A stretch of DNA of 64,000 bases from positions 62,001-126,000 of the forward strand of contig JBCCHJ010000005.1 in assembly GCA_039028795.1 (NCBI GenBank), given 5' to 3'. The notes below the pieces were generated by a model. That model saw only the letters and a list, made by a program, of their open reading frames with translations, did no database searches and was not told where the DNA came from. Shown here piece by piece: positions 53,213 to 62,062 of the stretch; positions within the stretch are counted from its first letter, which is position 1; each line of letters begins with the position of its first letter. The translations under genes were made by a program, and so were the position numbers. This DNA comes from Thermohalobaculum sp039028795. GTDB lineage: Bacteria > Pseudomonadota > Alphaproteobacteria > Rhodobacterales > Rhodobacteraceae.

Positions 53213-54451
53213 TCAGGCGACCCCAGCCAATTCGACCATCACATCCGCAATGACCTGCGCCGCCGCGGCGCAGTGGTCTTTCTCGGCACTTTCGGCCTCG
53301 TTATGGCTGATTCCGTCTTTGCAGGGGATGAAGATCATACCCGCGGGGCAGAGACACGAGATATGTCGCGCATCATGGCTGGCGCGTGAAAAGATCGGTT
53401 GATGGCCATAGCCACGACGCTCGGCAGCGGCGGTGAAGCGATCGCGGATATCTTGCGGGAATTCAAGAGTTGTCGAGGTGATGAACTCGTCCACTTCAAC
53501 ACCGCAAGGGCCCTTGTGGGCGTCGCAGATCTCGCCGATCCGATTGCCCTGTTGCATGATCAGATCGCTGTTCGGATGGCGCATGTCTATGGTGAAATGA
53601 ACGTTACCAGGCACCACAGATATGCCGCCAGGCCGCACTTCGAACCTGCCAATGGTAAAACGCATTTCATCGGTTTCGTCTGCGAAGGCCTGGCGAAGGG
53701 CCACAGCCATATCAGTGGCGGCGACGAAGGCATCCTTGCGGCGACTGATCGGCATGGTGCCTGAATGGGCGTCCTCGCCGGTCACATCCACAGTCCAGCG
53801 TCGGTATCCCTGCATCCCGCTGACCACGCCGATAACGTTGCCAGAGGTCTCCAGTTCTATCCCCTGTTCAATATGGCTCTCCAGGAAGGCACCGATGGGT
53901 GCGCCTAAATCGCGATGCCCGGCCTCTGGTATCGCATTGCGTAGATCTTCAATCGCATCCACCAGTCGCACGTCATCTGGCGAGATCTGGTCGATTAACT
54001 CGTCCAGCACTCGTAAACCTGCATAGACGGCCGAACCCATGCAGGCCGGGTTAAAACGCGGCCCTTCCTCGTTGTTCCAAACTGCGAGCATGAGCGGGAG
54101 CTTCGTTGCGATACCGGCATCGTCGATGGCCTCCATCGCTTCTAATGCAGCGAGGGTCCCAGACATGCCGTCAAATCGCCCGGCCATCGGCTGGCTGTCG
54201 GTGTGCGAACCGCTGGCAATTGGTGGTAGCTCAGGATTCTTACCTGGCCTGATAGCAAACATGTTGCCTATATCATCCAATTGCAGGTCCCACCCACGGG
54301 CGAGGCAGATGTCAGCGATTAATCGATGCGATGCGATGTCTTCGGGTGTCAGAGCCATGCGATGGGCGCCGCCTGCGGCGGTTGCGCCTATCTTGTCTGT
54401 TTCCATCTGCCGGGCCCACAAGCGGTCCGGGTCGATATCGGCGTAGATCAT
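53213..54451 (-). CDS. Zn-dependent N-carbamoyl amino acid / allantoate amidohydrolase
   Basis: The 412-residue M20-type hydrolase has metal ligands at His83 and Asp94 (SGSHTDSQPMAGRFDG), the Glu-Glu pair in WNNEEGPRF, and His in SHIEQGIEL. The family cleaves N-carbamoyl amino acids, ureidoglycolate or allantoate. The ATG at 54451 overlaps the stop of the 164-residue gene (ATGA). The adjacent lone-Cys racemase-superfamily protein and CoA-transferase suggest breakdown of a nitrogen-containing acid, but the substrate cannot be deduced. Confidence 0.9.
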   Translation of the reverse strand: MIYADIDPDRLWARQMETDKIGATAAGGAHRMALTPEDIASHRLIADICLARGWDLQLDDIGNMFAIRPGKNPELPPIASGSHTDSQPMAGRFDGMSGTLAALEAMEAIDDAGIATKLPLMLAVWNNEEGPRFNPACMGSAVYAGLRVLDELIDQISPDDVRLVDAIEDLRNAIPEAGHRDLGAPIGAFLESHIEQGIELETSGNVIGVVSGMQGYRRWTVDVTGEDAHSGTMPISRRKDAFVAATDMAVALRQAFADETDEMRFTIGRFEVRPGGISVVPGNVHFTIDMRHPNSDLIMQQGNRIGEICDAHKGPCGVEVDEFITSTTLEFPQDIRDRFTAAAERRGYGHQPIFSRASHDARHISCLCPAGMIFIPCKDGISHNEAESAEKDHCAAAAQVIADVMVELAGVA

Positions 54452-54942
54452 GATTTTTCCTTGGGTGGAACATTGTCGTGGAGGTGCGTCTTCTTCGGCA
54501 AGCCCCTGCCGTTGTTCCACCACCGGTTCGGATTATCGCTTTGCGGGTTGTAGGCTGCGCGACTGGTCCAGTCCTCGCGCAGAAAGATCACCGGTTCCTC
54601 GTAGTGATGCACATCGTGAATGGCATCCATCACCTTGGACAGAACAGCTATTTCACGCTCGATTGAGATCTTCAATTCAACCATTGGGTAGGTTTCGGTC
54701 GCCCCCGCCTCGAATCCGTCTACATGGGTTGTCGTTGTTGACCCAGGCCCGGGCTGGGCGGTTTCTTTGCCGACGGCTGAGACAGACGCATTGCGTTGGT
54801 ACCGGCCATAGCCGAGCGGATAGACGTTCATCACCGCGTCTAGAATTCGATCGACATCTTCCGGAAGGGTTTGGATCTCCAACGTCCATACCGGAACAAA
54901 AGTCCCCGAATTGGAGCGATAGCCGCTTAAATCGGTCATCAT
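54448..54942 (-). CDS. YqfO/NIF3-insert-like (PII-fold) small protein
   Basis: The 164-residue protein has a first strand VPVWTLEIQTLPEDVDRILDAV, a GYGRYQRNASVS turn and a second half VELKISIEREIAVLSKVMDAIHDVHHYEEPVIFL. The closing HHYEEPV motif and the order of strands resemble the CutA/PII-like insert domain found inside NIF3/YqfO proteins, here on its own. Such domains can bind metal or small ligands. It is translated between the CoA-transferase and the amidohydrolase, so a role in that pathway is likely. The family call is tentative. Confidence 0.65.
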   Translation of the reverse strand: MMTDLSGYRSNSGTFVPVWTLEIQTLPEDVDRILDAVMNVYPLGYGRYQRNASVSAVGKETAQPGPGSTTTTHVDGFEAGATETYPMVELKISIEREIAVLSKVMDAIHDVHHYEEPVIFLREDWTSRAAYNPQSDNPNRWWNNGRGLPKKTHLHDNVPPKEKS

Positions 54943-54963
54943 TGCGTCCCCTCCAGCGGCACC

Positions 54964-56199
54964 TCAGATAGTCCCATCCGCAGTGAGCCTATCAAACGTC
55001 TGATCGTCCATGCCAAGAAGTTCGCGGTATACCGGGCGGGTGTTTGCACCAATGGCGGGGCCGGCCCATGCGATCTTTGAATCTGGACCGCCTGAGAAAC
55101 GGGGTACTGGAGTGGGGTGTAGGATATCCTGGCCATGAAGCGGATCAGTCACGGGGCAGACGGCTCGGCGCGCCTGATATTGCTGATCCGCAACGATGTC
55201 CTCTGCATCATAGATCTTGGATGACGGAATCCCTGCCTGGTGTAGGTCAGCCAATATCTCTGCAGATGGTCTTGCCCTGGTCCATTCTGTGATCTCCGCA
55301 TCAAGGGCAACGACATTCGTCAGCCGGGAATCGTTATCAACGAACCGAGGGTCGCTAACGAAATGCGGTTTGCCGATGCAGATCATTAGCTTTTCGAAGA
55401 GCGGCGGTGAATTCGCGCCGATGATGGCCCAGCGATCATCCGCGCAAAGATACGCATTTGATGGCGCTGCCGTCATGATACGGCTGCCCGTGGGCTGCCG
55501 CACCTTGCCCAGGGCGCCATAATCTGGCAGCACGCCTTCCAAAAGGCTCAACACGCTTTCCGTTAGCGCTACATCGACCACCCGAGCCGGGGCATCGGCA
55601 GCTGGGGGCTGCATCCGCTGTTCCTGTAGCACGGCTAGAAGTCCGACCGCGCCATAGAGCCCGGCAACCGTATCGCCCAGGGACACGCCGGTGCGTACAG
55701 GAGGCAGGTCTGATTGCTCTGCTGGGTATCCGGTCAGATGGCGGATCCCGCCGATGGCCTCGCCGATCATGCCGAAGGATGCATCCATGGCACGCGGCCC
55801 GGTCTGCCCGAAGCCCGATACCCTAACCAAGGGCAGGCCGGGGCGCACTCTGGACAGCTCATCGGGTCCGAGTCCAAATTTTTCCATGAGGCCGGGGCGG
55901 AAGTTTTCAACGACTGCATCGGATTTAGCAATCAGTCCCATCGCGATCTCTCGCGCCTCCGGTGCTTTCAGATTCAACGTCACGCACTTCTTGTTGCGGG
56001 CATGGACGGACCACCACAGTGATTGACCATCAACCTGAGCGCCCCACGTGCGAACGGGGTCGCCGCCTGGGGGTTCAACCTTGATCACCTCTGCGCCCAT
56101 ATCGGCTAACAAACGAGTTGCAAACGGCGCGGCGATGAAGTGGCCAAACTCGATGATGCGCAGGCCAGTTAGTGGGCCGTTCTGTTCAGATTGATCCAT
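54964..56199 (-). CDS. CaiB/BaiF CoA-transferase
   Basis: The 411-residue family III CoA-transferase moves CoA between carboxylic acids through an aspartyl-CoA adduct. Family strings are LRIIEFGHFIAAPFATRLLADMGAEVIKVEPPGGD at the N-terminus, the catalytic Asp in GVSLGDTVAGLYGA and FGQTGPRA. ATG at 56199 is chosen; a start 36 bases upstream adds a hydrophobic extension not seen in the family. It leads the minus-strand operon 56199-52475 with a 21-bp gap to the next gene. Confidence 0.92.
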   Translation of the reverse strand: MDQSEQNGPLTGLRIIEFGHFIAAPFATRLLADMGAEVIKVEPPGGDPVRTWGAQVDGQSLWWSVHARNKKCVTLNLKAPEAREIAMGLIAKSDAVVENFRPGLMEKFGLGPDELSRVRPGLPLVRVSGFGQTGPRAMDASFGMIGEAIGGIRHLTGYPAEQSDLPPVRTGVSLGDTVAGLYGAVGLLAVLQEQRMQPPAADAPARVVDVALTESVLSLLEGVLPDYGALGKVRQPTGSRIMTAAPSNAYLCADDRWAIIGANSPPLFEKLMICIGKPHFVSDPRFVDNDSRLTNVVALDAEITEWTRARPSAEILADLHQAGIPSSKIYDAEDIVADQQYQARRAVCPVTDPLHGQDILHPTPVPRFSGGPDSKIAWAGPAIGANTRPVYRELLGMDDQTFDRLTADGTI

Positions 56200-56322
56200 A
56201 CCCCGTATCAACGCCACGTAAGGCAGGGTGGTCAAGCCGCGCCACTGATCAGTTCCGTGATTTCGGCAAGCCGATTGACTACTGGGGGCGATCTGGGCGT
56301 GGTCAACGGTTAGTTTCGGCCA

Positions 56323-57504
56323 ATGACTGCGAAATCCCGTGCAATCCCAGTTCTGTTGACAGCTGCTGCCACACAGTTTGCTGCGGGTATCGGATTTTGG
56401 AGCTTCGGACTACTGGCCCCAGAACTTGCGGTCGAGACCGGCCTGAACGAACGGGATTTTGGTCTTTCCATCACTTTCACCTTTCTAGGCACATTGCTCT
56501 CCAGCCCTTTCACGGGTGCGTACATCCGGCGGTTCGGTGGACCTGGGGCAATGGTGCGTTTCATCTCGATCATGATCGGTGCAGTGCTGCTCGTTCTATC
56601 CGGTACGTGGACTGGTGCGATGTTGGCCGCCTTCTGCTTCGGCCTGGGATATGGCCCGCAAGGGCCAATGGGAATGACGCTGGTCACACAAAATACGGAT
56701 CCATCGCAACGCGGATTGTTCCTGGCCTTGCGCCATTCCACCGTACCCTTGGCGGCAGGGATTGCCGGACGGGCGCTACCGCCCTTTATGATTTGGGTGG
56801 GCTGGCAAGCTGGCATTTTGTCGGTCGCAGGTGTGTTGGCCTTGGCACTGTTGCTCAGCCTGCTGACCCGGCCTTGGCTGCAGATTGAGGCTGCGCCTGC
56901 AAGGCCTGGGGGAGCGTTGGCGCGGTTCAAAGGCATATTCGAGATCCCCGAGAACCTGCGATTTCTATGGTCGATCGGCATGGTCTTTGCCCTGACCCAG
57001 ACAGCAGTCACAATGTTCAGTTATATCTATTTGCTTGAAGTGGTTGGGCTTTCGGCAATTGCGGCCGGTATCTTTGCCTCGAATTTGCATCTAACAGCGC
57101 TCTTTGGTCGCCCGGCATTGGGTTGGCTGACCGACCGGATCGGCAATGCACAAATGGTTTTGGCAGGGATTGCTATGACATCGGTGATTGCGATGGTATG
57201 GCTGCTTCAGGTCGGCGAAGATACCGCTGCTTGGGTGCTGATCCCGATCGCAATTGCCTGCGGCGTATCTGGTCAATGCTGGAATTCGGTTTTCGTCACG
57301 GCGATGAGCTTTCGTATCGAAACGGAGGACCTGGCGGATCTGAACGGGCGCGCCTTCGCGTTTCTATCTATCGGCTGGTTGATGTCACCTCCAATCATCT
57401 GGTCGTTGATCGAGCTGACCGGTGGCTACACCATACCTTTGGCGGGGATTGCAGTGATGAATGCAGTGGTGACTTGCGTTCTGTTATTGATACGGGGCAG
57501 GTAG
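56323..57504 (+). CDS. MFS transporter
   Basis: The 393-residue inner-membrane carrier has about twelve helices (LLTAAATQFAAGIGFWSFGLLAPELAVETGL first). FTGAYIRRFGG corresponds to the conserved helix 2/3 loop. It is divergent from the CoA-transferase operon across 123 bp, so it is a good candidate for uptake of the compound degraded by that operon. This is inferred from position only. Confidence 0.87.
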   Translation: MTAKSRAIPVLLTAAATQFAAGIGFWSFGLLAPELAVETGLNERDFGLSITFTFLGTLLSSPFTGAYIRRFGGPGAMVRFISIMIGAVLLVLSGTWTGAMLAAFCFGLGYGPQGPMGMTLVTQNTDPSQRGLFLALRHSTVPLAAGIAGRALPPFMIWVGWQAGILSVAGVLALALLLSLLTRPWLQIEAAPARPGGALARFKGIFEIPENLRFLWSIGMVFALTQTAVTMFSYIYLLEVVGLSAIAAGIFASNLHLTALFGRPALGWLTDRIGNAQMVLAGIAMTSVIAMVWLLQVGEDTAAWVLIPIAIACGVSGQCWNSVFVTAMSFRIETEDLADLNGRAFAFLSIGWLMSPPIIWSLIELTGGYTIPLAGIAVMNAVVTCVLLLIRGR

Positions 57505-57515
57505 TATCACATTGA

Positions 57516-58727
57516 CTAAGGCGAGTGTTTCCAAACAGCTTCCTGCAGCACCTCGCAAAATTCTCCAGGATGAAAGTTTGGATTGGCCGCGACATGACGG
57601 ACCCATTCAATGCCATCCAACTTGGTCGTTGATGCGCTGCCAGGGGGCAGGGCGAAAATAATTTCGTCCGCGGTTCGGTTTGGATCGCGCCACAAGAGGA
57701 CACCGTTGGACGAGGCGGGGTGGACCTCAGCGTTATTGTCCTTAAGGACTACCCTGACCTTTTCGATACCAACCATCGCCACGTCGATGAGATCTCCGAT
57801 GCCGCGACGACCAAAAGTCATAAGGGTCGCAAGTAACGGAACGGCGACCGCGCCGTGGGATCCCAACACCCCAATATTCGGGGCGCTCAGATAGCTGCCG
57901 CCGAAGGTTAGTGCGTCGTGTGCCTTCGCGCTGTCCTGGAAAAAGATCAGCGCCGATTCCTTCGGCTGGAAAAACCATTTGTGGGCCGATACTGCGACTG
58001 AGTCTGCGCAATCGATACTATCAAGGCGCGCGGTATATTCTGCAGACAGTCGCATCGGGCCGCACCAGGCAGCATCCACATGGGTCCAGGCAGCCTGGCC
58101 CGCCAATTCCAAAGGGTCGATAGCACCGGTGTTCGTGGTCCCAGCGGTCAGAACCAGAATTGAATCGCTTATCTCGCCCAACGCGGTCGCATCTATCTGG
58201 CCGAGTGCATCTACCGGAACGATCTGATGATCCAAACCCAGCAGATTGGCGGCCTTTGTAATCGATAGATGCGCGGCTGAAGACGAGACAACGCTCCGGG
58301 CCCCTGTGATCTCTCGCGCTGCCCAGAGGCCGGTAATGTTCGAGACCGAAGATCCTGGCGTCATATGCCCGCCATCCATTCCGAACTCTGGTGCCAACCA
58401 TCGGACTATGCGGGCCTCCACGTCGCGGGCAACCGGTGCTACGTCAGGATGAAGCAGGTTTTGGTTCAGCGACGCATTCCAAAGCGCCATGGCCCAGGTT
58501 ATCCAAGGGGTTGGTGGATCCATGTGGGCAAATGCGGTTCGTGCGCCCAGTTGCCGTGCACCTCCGAGAACGATTGGCGCAAGCATTTCAAGAACGGCGT
58601 CTTCGCCGGCGCCGTGCTCCGGCAACTCTTTCGGCAGCCGGTCCAAGGACGCACTTCCGTGGTCCTGCATCAGTGAAAGTGCTCTCCTAAGCCCATCAAC
58701 ATTGTGCAGAAATGAAGGGTTCGACAT
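57516..58727 (-). CDS. PLP-dependent (group II) amino acid decarboxylase
   Basis: The 403-residue protein is a fold type I enzyme: THVDAAWCGPMRLS carries the PLP-pairing Asp and VSAHKWFFQPKES the Schiff-base Lys. SSSAAHLSITKAANLLG is the substrate-His region. The layout matches glutamate/DOPA/diaminobutyrate decarboxylase-like enzymes, shorter than the classic 470-residue form. Which amino acid is used cannot be told. ATG at 58727 is preferred over one 21 bases upstream. Convergent with the MFS gene. Confidence 0.87.
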   Translation of the reverse strand: MSNPSFLHNVDGLRRALSLMQDHGSASLDRLPKELPEHGAGEDAVLEMLAPIVLGGARQLGARTAFAHMDPPTPWITWAMALWNASLNQNLLHPDVAPVARDVEARIVRWLAPEFGMDGGHMTPGSSVSNITGLWAAREITGARSVVSSSAAHLSITKAANLLGLDHQIVPVDALGQIDATALGEISDSILVLTAGTTNTGAIDPLELAGQAAWTHVDAAWCGPMRLSAEYTARLDSIDCADSVAVSAHKWFFQPKESALIFFQDSAKAHDALTFGGSYLSAPNIGVLGSHGAVAVPLLATLMTFGRRGIGDLIDVAMVGIEKVRVVLKDNNAEVHPASSNGVLLWRDPNRTADEIIFALPPGSASTTKLDGIEWVRHVAANPNFHPGEFCEVLQEAVWKHSP

Positions 58728-58858
58728 GCTTATTCGCCAGCGCAGCAAAGATTATCCAGATCGTGATCATTCCAGGCATCGACCCAGTCTTGGTCGAAGA
58801 TCTTTGGGTCGGGGATCATCTATGCATCCTGTCCATTTTTTATAACAGATGCAGGTGT

Positions 58859-58874
58859 TTGCAATGTATTGCAA
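58859..58874. promoter_or_regulatory. Operator-like palindrome TTGCAAT-GT-ATTGCAA
   Basis: A perfect 7-bp inverted repeat with a two-base spacer lies in the divergent region between the decarboxylase and HAD genes. The element just before it (TTTTTTATAAC) resembles a promoter -10. No regulator gene is adjacent, so the binding protein is unknown. Confidence 0.5.
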
Positions 58875-58971
58875 GACAAGTGGTTTTGTTTCACGGTTCA
58901 AGTTATCAGGTGTTTCGAGTGGAATGAGCACTCCTTTTCAAAGGTTTGGGGACGAGGGAAAGCAGTAGCGA

Positions 58972-59586
58972 ATGACTGGTTTCGATTGCGTGGTGTGGGA
59001 CTTCGACGGTGTTCTGAACGCCAACATCCGTGATGGAGAACTCGTTTGGGCCAGCACAGTTGTTGATGACATCGGACATGGTGTTGAAGATTTCTTGGAC
59101 GACCTGTTTGCCGATGCTTTCAGCCGAGTCGTAATCGGCGAGGAAGATCTACTGGACCATGTTCGACTCTGGGCAGATGCGGCTGGGTACGCGCCAGGCC
59201 CGGAGCATTTCCTGGACTATTGGTTCGAAAAAGATGCTCTGCCAGACCCGGTATTGATGCTTATGATGGAGATATTGGCCAAGCGTGGTATCGCAAGCGT
59301 CATTGCGACAAACAATGAAGTCAGAAGGGCAGACTATATCGAGAACCAGATGGGTTTCGGAAAGCGCATTGTCAAAATGTTCTGTTCAGGGCGCATGGGC
59401 GTTGCCAAACCGGCCCCGGAGTTTTTCATTCGCGTTCAACAGGCTCTGAATATCCCGCACAATCGTCTGATCTTGATTGATGACAGGAAGGACAATGTAG
59501 GGACTGCGCAGATGCTGGGATGGCAGGGATATCACTATAGCGAGGACGATCATTCTGGTTTGCGGACCAGGCTTGGGCTGGCCTGA
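58972..59586 (+). CDS. HAD-superfamily hydrolase
   Basis: The 204-residue phosphatase-like protein has the nucleophile motif VVWDFDGVLNAN (DxD), motif II VIATNNE, the Lys in GVAKPAPEFF and motif IV LIDDRKDNVGTAQ. It is in the same subgroup as haloacid dehalogenase/YihX-type phosphatases. Substrate unknown. It sits alone, divergent from the decarboxylase and convergent with the acyl-CoA dehydrogenase. Confidence 0.9.
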   Translation: MTGFDCVVWDFDGVLNANIRDGELVWASTVVDDIGHGVEDFLDDLFADAFSRVVIGEEDLLDHVRLWADAAGYAPGPEHFLDYWFEKDALPDPVLMLMMEILAKRGIASVIATNNEVRRADYIENQMGFGKRIVKMFCSGRMGVAKPAPEFFIRVQQALNIPHNRLILIDDRKDNVGTAQMLGWQGYHYSEDDHSGLRTRLGLA

Positions 59587-59609
59587 CAAAGCGTGAAATC
59601 GGACTGCGT

Positions 59610-60752
59610 TTATTCCTTGCGCTTTTGGTATCGAGCAGCCAGCCTTTCCAACAGCATCTCGGTCGAACCGTCGGTGAAGCTCGCCATCCGTGCGCCAATC
59701 TGGTGTCGGCCGAACGGGTGGTCCTCACGCAGGCCTTCTGCGCCCATGTTTTGGGCCAAAGTTGCAATATGGCGCTCTGCCATTCGGGTCGCGAAAACCT
59801 TGGCCTGAGCTGCAGCGATCATCGCGTTAGCATCAGTGTCGATTTCGGCGGCGGCAGAGGCAACCATTTGACGGGCGGCGGCGAGGTCCACTTCGGCCTC
59901 GGCTAGCCGCCATCTCCATCCCTGATGGTCGGCCAAGGCCTGCCCAAAGGTTCGCCGGGACCGGCCATATTCGGCCGCAGTGTCCAGGCAGGCTGCGACC
60001 ATACCACAGCACATGGCCGCCACATAGACCCGCGCCCCGTTGATGCCTTGCAGAGCTGCCTTGAAGGCAGCACCAGGTGGATTAAGCATTTCATTTGCGT
60101 GTGCGCGATACTGTTCCAGACGAAAGCCGCCAGCGCCGATGGAATGCTGGGCTGTCATTGCAATCGGAGATGATCGATGAAATCCCTCGCAATCACCATC
60201 GACCAGGAATGATGCTATGCCCGCGCCGCCACTACCGGGATCAGTCTGAGCATAAACGGTAACAATATCGGCCTCTACAGCGTTGATGATCCATAGTTTT
60301 TCGCCATTCAATATCCAACCGTCACCATCTCGTACGGCTGTGGTCGTGATGGCGGAGAAGTCGGATCCGGCCCCGGGTTCAGTCAAGGCCGTACATCCCA
60401 GACGCTTTCCGGTTATGACATCGCTGAGATAGTGGTCGCGAACCTCGGGGTCGAGGCCCATTGTCAGCCGATGAGCAATATTTTGGGTGTTCAACACTGC
60501 CATGGCAAAGCCGAAATCGGCGCCTCCTAAGGTTTCCGCGACCGCAGTTTTGCAGGCCAAAGAGAAGCCGAGCCCGCCAAGATCCGCAGGGACCTGTAAA
60601 CGGGTAAGTCCGATCTTCGCCGCGTCAGAGATCGACTCGCGCGGGAACTTCTGCCCGCGATCCCACGCAGGTGCTTCTGCCGCAACCGTCTTTGCAAAAT
60701 CCCGGGTCCGTTCCAAAAGCGCTGCTTCGTCCGAGGTCAAAGACAGGACCAT
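59610..60752 (-). CDS. Acyl-CoA dehydrogenase
   Basis: The 380-residue flavoprotein oxidises an acyl-CoA to the 2,3-enoyl-CoA. Family features are LGCTALTEPGAGSDFSAI (FAD/substrate loop), WILNGEKLWIINA and the C-terminal LREDHPFGRHQIGARMASFTDGSTEM. ATG at 60752 overlaps the CoA-transferase stop by one base (TGATG), so the two are co-translated. The substrate is probably the acyl-CoA made by that CoA-transferase. Confidence 0.93.
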   Translation of the reverse strand: MVLSLTSDEAALLERTRDFAKTVAAEAPAWDRGQKFPRESISDAAKIGLTRLQVPADLGGLGFSLACKTAVAETLGGADFGFAMAVLNTQNIAHRLTMGLDPEVRDHYLSDVITGKRLGCTALTEPGAGSDFSAITTTAVRDGDGWILNGEKLWIINAVEADIVTVYAQTDPGSGGAGIASFLVDGDCEGFHRSSPIAMTAQHSIGAGGFRLEQYRAHANEMLNPPGAAFKAALQGINGARVYVAAMCCGMVAACLDTAAEYGRSRRTFGQALADHQGWRWRLAEAEVDLAAARQMVASAAAEIDTDANAMIAAAQAKVFATRMAERHIATLAQNMGAEGLREDHPFGRHQIGARMASFTDGSTEMLLERLAARYQKRKE

Positions 60753-61900
60753 CAGTTTTGCGCCTCGGACAGCAAGGTCTCTATCCAAGCATTGTCAGCG
60801 CCAAGATCTGGGGCAGGGGCGTCGCGATCTGGCCGCTTAGTGTTGAAACGAACTGGCAGGCCAAAGAACTCCAGGTTGCCACCGCCGCGTTTGATATCGA
60901 TTGCTGCGGTCTGCGGGTGTGCCGATATATCGGCGATGTTCTGCACCGGCGCATTGGGCACACCAGCGGCCTCTAATGCATCTGCCAGATTGGATTGAGT
61001 CCACTTTGCGGTTTCCCCCATCAAAAGCGCAATCAGCACTTCGCGGTGCGCCAATCGGTCGGGGTTTGTGACAAAGCGTGGATCTGAGGCCCAATCTTGC
61101 TGACCTAAGACGCTGCAGAATTTTGCAAAAAGTGTGTCATTGCCCGCGGCGATCATTAGTTCACCATCCGCGCATTGGAAGATCTGATACGGGCAGATCA
61201 TTACCACCCCTGATCCGGCCTTGCCTGGTATCTTCCCGGTGGAGGAAAAAATTGGCAGGAAGTACATCATCCACCCTAAGGCGGTTTCGAATAGGGCCGT
61301 ATCGACAACACCGCCTTTGCCAGTGGCGGCCCGGCGCACCAATGCTGTCAATACCCCAATCACGACCCAGAGTCCGGTCGTCATGTCGATGATCGACGGG
61401 TTGATGCGGACCGAGGGTTGTCCAGGCTCTCCCACCACGGCCATCAGACCGGCAAAGGCCTGCATCAATGGATCATAACCGGGCCTTAAGGCCAAAGGCC
61501 CAGTATCCCCGAAGGCGTGGATATTGGCATAAATTAGGTGCGGATTGTCCGCACACAAAGCAACGGAATCAAAGCCCAGTTTTGCCGCAAGACCTGGGCG
61601 CTGGTTCTGGATCACAACGTCGGACATGGCCGCCAGGCGTTTGATCACCGCCAACCCTTCAGGCGTTTTCATGTCCACTGTCACGGACCGTTTCAGCCGA
61701 TTCATGGCATGGAAAGTTGCCGATGTTGTAGTCGCGGGGCCTTTGACCGGCGCGCCCCAGCCGCGGGCATCGTCCCCCACACCAGGGCGTTCAACTTTTA
61801 TGACTTCCGCACCAAGTTCTGCCAAAATCAGTGCCCCATAGGGCGCGGCGATAGAATGGCCGATTTCAATGACGCGGATACCATCCAGGGGAAGTGTCAT
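60752..61900 (-). CDS. CaiB/BaiF CoA-transferase
   Basis: The 382-residue family III CoA-transferase begins PLDGIRVIEIGHSIAAPYGALILAELGAEVIKVERPG and has the catalytic Asp in NPSIIDMTTGLWV. It is a distant paralog of the enzyme at 54964. AGGAGC lies seven bases before the ATG. Overlap with the dehydrogenase gene indicates a two-step activation-oxidation unit for an unknown carboxylic acid. Confidence 0.92.
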   Translation of the reverse strand: MTLPLDGIRVIEIGHSIAAPYGALILAELGAEVIKVERPGVGDDARGWGAPVKGPATTTSATFHAMNRLKRSVTVDMKTPEGLAVIKRLAAMSDVVIQNQRPGLAAKLGFDSVALCADNPHLIYANIHAFGDTGPLALRPGYDPLMQAFAGLMAVVGEPGQPSVRINPSIIDMTTGLWVVIGVLTALVRRAATGKGGVVDTALFETALGWMMYFLPIFSSTGKIPGKAGSGVVMICPYQIFQCADGELMIAAGNDTLFAKFCSVLGQQDWASDPRFVTNPDRLAHREVLIALLMGETAKWTQSNLADALEAAGVPNAPVQNIADISAHPQTAAIDIKRGGGNLEFFGLPVRFNTKRPDRDAPAPDLGADNAWIETLLSEAQN

Positions 61901-62062
61901 GGGCTGCTCCTCATCTGCCCTACCTTCCGCCTGGCGTGGAATTGGTCAAGCAAGCAACTGATTTCTGAACAACACCTGCAACATCGCTAACAAAACTGTT
62001 TCTTCGCGAACGCACTAAAAACGTGCATTTTCGCGCCACCACATCAACCGAAGGAGAGCGGT

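Noticed and set aside
56191..56215. Imperfect inverted repeat TTGAT...ATCAA spanning the CoA-transferase start
   Set aside because: Short arms with a wide mismatched centre and placed over the start codon; could be chance.
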